A stretch of 25,262 bases of DNA from a virus, in the IMG/VR virus record IMGVR_UViG_3300027337_000026, positions 1-25,262 of that record, one strand, 5' to 3'. This document shows, in pieces, positions 22,592 through 25,262 of the stretch. Position 1 is the first letter of the stretch. Each line of letters opens with the position of its first letter. The notes beneath the pieces were generated by a model. It ran no database searches. It saw only the letters and a list, made by a program, of their open reading frames with translations, and was not told where the DNA came from. A program made the position numbers and the translations under genes.

Positions 22592-23071
22592 TCACTGGCC
22601 GCGAGAGCCACCGAATGAAACGCGGGACTGGCGTGTAGGCTTCTGAATGGTCATGGTGTTGTGTGCATTCGCTTTCATCAGCTCATTGTCGACAGCCTGC
22701 AATTGGTCGTTCGCACGAGAGTTGTAATACGCATTGCGCTCTTGAACCGTTTCCTTGGGAATACGTGCTAGGAGCAGACCTCCCACGCTGATCACACCAG
22801 CATGTCGGCCGTCTTCTACTGTTGGAACCTGGTAGTCAGGGTACTCGTCGCCGCGAACCAGCTCATACCCCTCACGGAGTTTTCCAGCCACGTTCGTGCG
22901 GTCTTCTACCCCACCTGCTTCGGCCCGAATCCAACGGTGCTCGAATCCCGGAGGCGCGGGAGGCGCGTCCAGACGAGAAGGCGGTGCCCAGGGCTTGCGT
23001 CGCGCATCTTTTTCACGCGATTCGGACGCGCGAGCAGTGCGATTAAGAACGGGAATTTTAACGTCAGCCAT
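22592..23071 (-). CDS. conserved phage head-module protein, unknown function
   Basis: This is a 159-residue soluble protein. It has a basic N-terminus (RASESREKDARRKPWAPPSR), the motif FEHRWIRAEAGGVEDRTNV (43-61), then KLREGYELVRGDEYPD and a small hydrophobic stretch GVISVGGLLLARIP around 89-102; the end is basic and disordered. Proteins with the pattern APP..LD.PP.P.GF.HRWIR are common between scaffold and capsid genes in aquatic phages. I infer a virion or assembly role from location only. AAGGAG lies six bases before the ATG, and the gene begins three bases after the scaffold stop. Confidence 0.7.
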   Translation of the reverse strand: MADVKIPVLNRTARASESREKDARRKPWAPPSRLDAPPAPPGFEHRWIRAEAGGVEDRTNVAGKLREGYELVRGDEYPDYQVPTVEDGRHAGVISVGGLLLARIPKETVQERNAYYNSRANDQLQAVDNELMKANAHNTMTIQKPTRQSRVSFGGSRGQ

Positions 23072-23074
23072 GTT

Positions 23075-23977
23075 TTACTCCTTCACGTATTTGGCGTATT
23101 CCTCAAGAGGAACACCCAGCTTTTTGGCAATTGCAACTTGACTTGGGGTCAATTTGACAGTGCGGCGTGCATTGTTGATACCCGATGATCGGGATGCAGG
23201 TGCCACCGTTTGCACGGATCGGGCGGCCCTGTTAGTTTGCGCCTGATTTCCACCCCCCAATTTATTCGGGAAAGTTTGTTTCAAGCGGTTGTCAAGCTCA
23301 TCATAATACGCATCGCTGTTGGGGTCAAACCCCTCAACCTGAATCAACTGGCGATGGATGCCCCAAGCGGCATGTGTCATGGCAGTGTCGCGCCCGTACC
23401 ACGGATTGCGCTCGGCCCAGTCTTCCACCCGAGGATCAACCTCCTGTTGGACCTGAACTTGGGGCTGCATTGCGGCCTGTTGGGCGGCAACCTGCTGCTG
23501 GTATGCCCACTCCTGAGCCTGCTGCTCGCGCTGTTGGGTCGCTGCAGCAATCTGGCTTTGCTCCATGGTCATTGCTGCCAGGCGCTGTTGGGCTTCGGTC
23601 TCGGTGTCAATGTCGCCCTCTTCGCGCGCCTTGCGAATAATCTGCTTGAGCGCCACAACCTGGGTCTGAACACGGCTGTTGGCCTCGCCCAAGCGCTCCG
23701 TGTCTACGTGCATGTACTGCTGCTCAAGCTGGGTAGCTCTTGCCTGCACGTTTCTGGCGTAATCCAAGGCAGCCTGCTCACGCCGCTGGGTCTCGCGCAG
23801 GCGAGCCGTCAGCTTGTCAATGCGCTTCTTGACGCCCTCACTGTACTGATCCAGTTCGCTGCCGCCAGAGCTTTGCTGCTCCGGTTTGCTGACGACTTCG
23901 GCCGTTCCGTCCTCGGCAACGGCTACCGTAGCCGGACTCTCGTCCTCGCCAATCTTAAATTCCAATTGCTCGTTCAT
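23075..23977 (-). CDS. capsid scaffolding-like protein
   Basis: This is a 300-residue, mostly helical protein. It has an acidic N-terminus (1-45), a long coiled-coil/Gln-rich centre (about 46-180, with YSEGVKKRIDKLTARLRE and many QQ), the motif DWAERNPWYG (186-195), then GFDPNSDAYYDELDNRL, and a basic C-terminus with RRTVKLTPSQVAIAKKLGVP (271-290). Length, coiled coil, basic C-terminal tail and location directly upstream of the capsid genes match phage scaffolding proteins, whose C-terminal basic segment contacts the coat protein. The NPWYG-containing segment recurs in scaffold-like proteins of uncultured phages. The start is supported by AAAGGAG eight bases upstream. I see no protease domain. 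Confidence 0.75.
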   Translation of the reverse strand: MNEQLEFKIGEDESPATVAVAEDGTAEVVSKPEQQSSGGSELDQYSEGVKKRIDKLTARLRETQRREQAALDYARNVQARATQLEQQYMHVDTERLGEANSRVQTQVVALKQIIRKAREEGDIDTETEAQQRLAAMTMEQSQIAAATQQREQQAQEWAYQQQVAAQQAAMQPQVQVQQEVDPRVEDWAERNPWYGRDTAMTHAAWGIHRQLIQVEGFDPNSDAYYDELDNRLKQTFPNKLGGGNQAQTNRAARSVQTVAPASRSSGINNARRTVKLTPSQVAIAKKLGVPLEEYAKYVKE

Positions 23978-23989
23978 AGAAGCGCTCCT

Positions 23990-24481
23990 TTACATGTGCA
24001 GAATGTCTTCGGGACTGTTCACGACAGCCAAAACCTCATCGTCGTTCAACAGACGAATCTCACCCCCGTCGATTGGGATGCGAGCACCCGCATATCGACC
24101 GAAAATGATCCAGTCACCCTTCTTGCACCAAGGGCCGGCAGGGAACTTGCCCTCGTCCGCGTATGCAAGATCGCCCATCTTCAGCACGTAGCCACACACG
24201 GTGGCCAACTGCGTCTTACGCTGGGTTTCTTCGGCCAGGACAATGCCTCCCTTGGATTTTTCAGCGCCACGATAGGGCAGGATGGCAATACGCCACCCGG
24301 TAGGGGTTGGTATGGTGTCGATGACGGCCTGATCGAGCTTCTCAGGGTCAAACCCAAGCTCGGTGTAGGCGTCTTCCAGCACAGGCCCTTTGGCTGCAGC
24401 TTCCTCAGCCCATTTTCTTTCCAACGCAGTGAGTTGGAGGGCTGGAGCTTCAACAGATACAGTAGCGTCAGAACTTTCCAT
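23990..24481 (-). CDS. GroES-type co-chaperonin (Cpn10 fold) with N-terminal extension
   Basis: Residues 58-163 read as a Cpn10 domain. PTPTGWRIAILPYRG opens the first strand, RGAEKSKGGIVLAEET (71-86) matches the GroES mobile loop including the Ile-Val-Leu that docks on GroEL, and KKGDWIIFGRYAGARI followed by NDDEVLAVV matches the second half of the barrel. A GroES caps the host GroEL chamber; phage versions such as T4 gp31 are needed to fold the major capsid protein, which fits the scaffold and capsid genes just downstream. Unlike a bacterial GroES of about 97 residues, this protein has about 57 extra N-terminal residues (charged, helical). I chose ATG 24481 over the in-frame ATG 24514 because AGGA sits correctly before it and the longer form would overlap the previous gene. 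Confidence 0.85.
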   Translation of the reverse strand: MESSDATVSVEAPALQLTALERKWAEEAAAKGPVLEDAYTELGFDPEKLDQAVIDTIPTPTGWRIAILPYRGAEKSKGGIVLAEETQRKTQLATVCGYVLKMGDLAYADEGKFPAGPWCKKGDWIIFGRYAGARIPIDGGEIRLLNDDEVLAVVNSPEDILHM

Positions 24482-24491
24482 GGGCTTCCTT

Positions 24492-24692
24492 TTAGTTAAT
24501 GAGGTCTTCGTCATCCGTGACCTTCTTTAGAAGCTCTTTCACGGAATCTTCTACCATCCTCATACCCTCAAGGCGACCCATCATGAAGCGATAACGCTCC
24601 ATGTCTGTAATGGTGCCGTTCAAGACAATCTGCTTGGACTGTTCCTGAAGTTTTCTGATCTCTTTCAGAACTGCTTCTGCAAATTCGAGCAT
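24492..24692 (-). CDS. small coiled-coil phage protein, unknown function
   Basis: This is a 66-residue acidic, alpha-helical protein (MLEFAEAVLKEIRKLQEQSK at the start, KELLKKVTDDEDLIN at the end) with a heptad-like Leu/Ile pattern and no Cys. A longer form from a GTG at 24728 is possible, but the ATG at 24692 has GGA eight bases upstream, and the extra 12 residues look unrelated to the helical body. Small proteins with this pattern (LEF.EA...EI..L, then Y....GRLEG) occur between portal and scaffold genes in uncultured podovirus-like phages. The function is unknown. Its stop codon is immediately followed by the ribosome-binding site of the co-chaperonin gene. Confidence 0.7.
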   Translation of the reverse strand: MLEFAEAVLKEIRKLQEQSKQIVLNGTITDMERYRFMMGRLEGMRMVEDSVKELLKKVTDDEDLIN

Positions 24693-24750
24693 GGTAATTC
24701 CATGAAATGCAGGTGGATTTGGCCCCACCCGTTGGCACGGTTGACAGTGA

Positions 24751-25017
24751 TCAGTATATCTTAACTGGACGGTTACCGTCTTTCTTTTTCACAATCATTG
24801 CAGGGCCTTGTACGCCCTTGGGCGTCTTGACGGACCCGCCAGCAGCCATTTTGGTCTTGCCGGCCTTGCTGTAGGCGATTGCAGCAGCCTGTTTCACGGC
24901 AGCGGCCTTGCTCTTGGGCGTGCTGGTACCGATTTTTCCGTCCTTTTTGTAGTCGCGAACGATCTCGCCGATGTTGGCGCTGATCGTCTTCTGACTGGAA
25001 CCCTTTTTAAGCGGCAT
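24751..25017 (-). CDS. small basic phage protein, DUF6496-like
   Basis: This is an 88-residue Lys/Ala-rich protein opening MPLKKGSSQKTISANIGEIV, with a central segment KQAAAIAYSKAGKTKMAAGG. That combination resembles the DUF6496 family of small phage proteins (recognised from memory, not searched). It has no membrane segment and no Cys. The start is supported by AAGGAG six bases upstream of the ATG. It overlaps the portal-like gene by 11 nt. Its function is unknown; the strongly basic composition would allow nucleic-acid binding, but that is inference. Similar small basic proteins recur in this window near 20200, 19700, 19500 and 8700. Confidence 0.75.
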   Translation of the reverse strand: MPLKKGSSQKTISANIGEIVRDYKKDGKIGTSTPKSKAAAVKQAAAIAYSKAGKTKMAAGGSVKTPKGVQGPAMIVKKKDGNRPVKIY

Positions 25018-25262
25018 TTTGAACTCCTTGTGGTGGTTGCCCTATCTTGGCCTCTTGGAGCGCCAATTTCTGTTGATTGAAGGCTTTGGTGTCCTGCAAT
25101 TTCTGCTGGTCCATAGCCAGGCGCTGCTGGTCGATCTGGTTCTTGGCCTGGTCGTTCTGCGCACGCTGCTGCAGCTCGGTTTCCTTGAGCTTGATCAGCG
25201 GGTCTGGGCCCTCGTCGCCACCTGCAAGCTCTTGCTGCATGTCGCGGACCTCTTTCATGCCC
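25007..25262 (-). CDS. C-terminal end of probable portal protein (partial, cut by window edge)
   Basis: The reading frame is open through the right edge of the window, so the apparent Met at 25258 is internal and the true start lies outside. The visible 84 residues are hydrophilic and Gln/Lys/Asp-rich (for example IKLKETELQQRAQ and QQRLAMDQQKLQ), predicted to be a long charged helix or coiled coil, ending in QPPQGVQNAA. Portal proteins of P22-like and related short-tailed phages often end in such a Gln-rich helix (the barrel), and the position just before the scaffold and capsid genes is where a portal belongs. The call rests on context plus composition; no portal core is visible. The stop overlaps the start of the next gene by 11 nt, indicating co-translation. 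Confidence 0.5.
   Translation of the reverse strand, partial: GMKEVRDMQQELAGGDEGPDPLIKLKETELQQRAQNDQAKNQIDQQRLAMDQQKLQDTKAFNQQKLALQEAKIGQPPQGVQNAA

Noticed and set aside
23210-24499. 429-codon open frame on the + strand
   Set aside because: It runs antisense to the scaffold and co-chaperonin genes, both of which have ribosome-binding sites and recognisable motifs. Its Leu-rich translation is typical of the reverse of Gln-rich coding sequence.
1-25262. tRNA genes, integrase, transposase, toxin-antitoxin or defence genes
   Set aside because: I looked for their typical motifs on both strands and found none; all supported genes fit virion structure or lysis, or are unknown genes inside those operons.

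Overview
The window is a stretch of a tailed double-stranded DNA bacteriophage (Caudoviricetes), or possibly a prophage, covering virion structure and lysis. The sequence shows a recognisable major capsid protein, a scaffold-like protein, two head-tail adaptor-like proteins, several fibre or particle proteins, a holin/endolysin pair and internal-virion (ejection)-like proteins. I see no sheath, no tape-measure protein, and no integrase, replication or metabolic genes. A P22 gp4-like protein, a P22 gp10-like hub and long Gln/Gly-rich ejection-like proteins suggest a short-tailed (podovirus-like) particle. Many of the small proteins resemble conserved genes of uncultured aquatic phages. The host is probably a Gram-negative bacterium, but nothing here fixes it.

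All 35 genes lie on the minus strand, so transcription runs from high to low coordinates. Genes are packed tightly; most junctions are stop/start overlaps (ATGA or TAATG) or gaps under 15 nt. In transcription order: (1) 25262-20990, head module: C-terminus of a probable portal, a small basic protein, a coiled-coil protein, a GroES-type co-chaperonin, scaffold-like protein, a conserved unknown, a capsid-accessory candidate and the major capsid protein, closed by a clear rho-independent terminator. (2) 20980-16070, neck/small-protein module behind a long structured leader: two beta-rich small proteins, several tiny Lys/Met/Gly-rich proteins, a short membrane/coiled-coil protein, gp4-like and SU10-type adaptors, a Cys-motif protein, and particle proteins including one made of ten exact-length 22-residue repeats. 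(3) 16063-11197, fibres: a 323-aa fibre-like protein, a 55-aa protein and a 1233-aa repeat-built adhesin-like protein. (4) 11196-8657, zinc ribbon, two membrane proteins of unknown role, holin-like protein, GH24 endolysin and a 52-aa basic protein. (5) 8655-5065, gp10-like hub, a 469-aa tail protein and a small beta protein. (6) 5064-1, after a second long leader carrying the best promoter-like sequence: a 726-aa and a 579-aa ejection-like protein, then a Gln/Met/Pro-rich protein that runs off the left edge.

The two long leaders (about 160 and 105 nt) end in the same 14-nt sequence around the start codon, suggesting that the long run is divided into at least three expression units: head, neck/fibre/lysis/hub, and ejection. 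The more unusual contents are the phage GroES with a long N-terminal extension, three kinds of internal repeat architecture in surface or internal virion proteins, a lysozyme with a Glu-Cys-Thr catalytic set, and the scattered Lys/Met/Gly-rich mini-proteins. I did not find a defence system, CRISPR array, tRNA, mobile element or retroelement. No gene-free stretch exceeds 165 nt.
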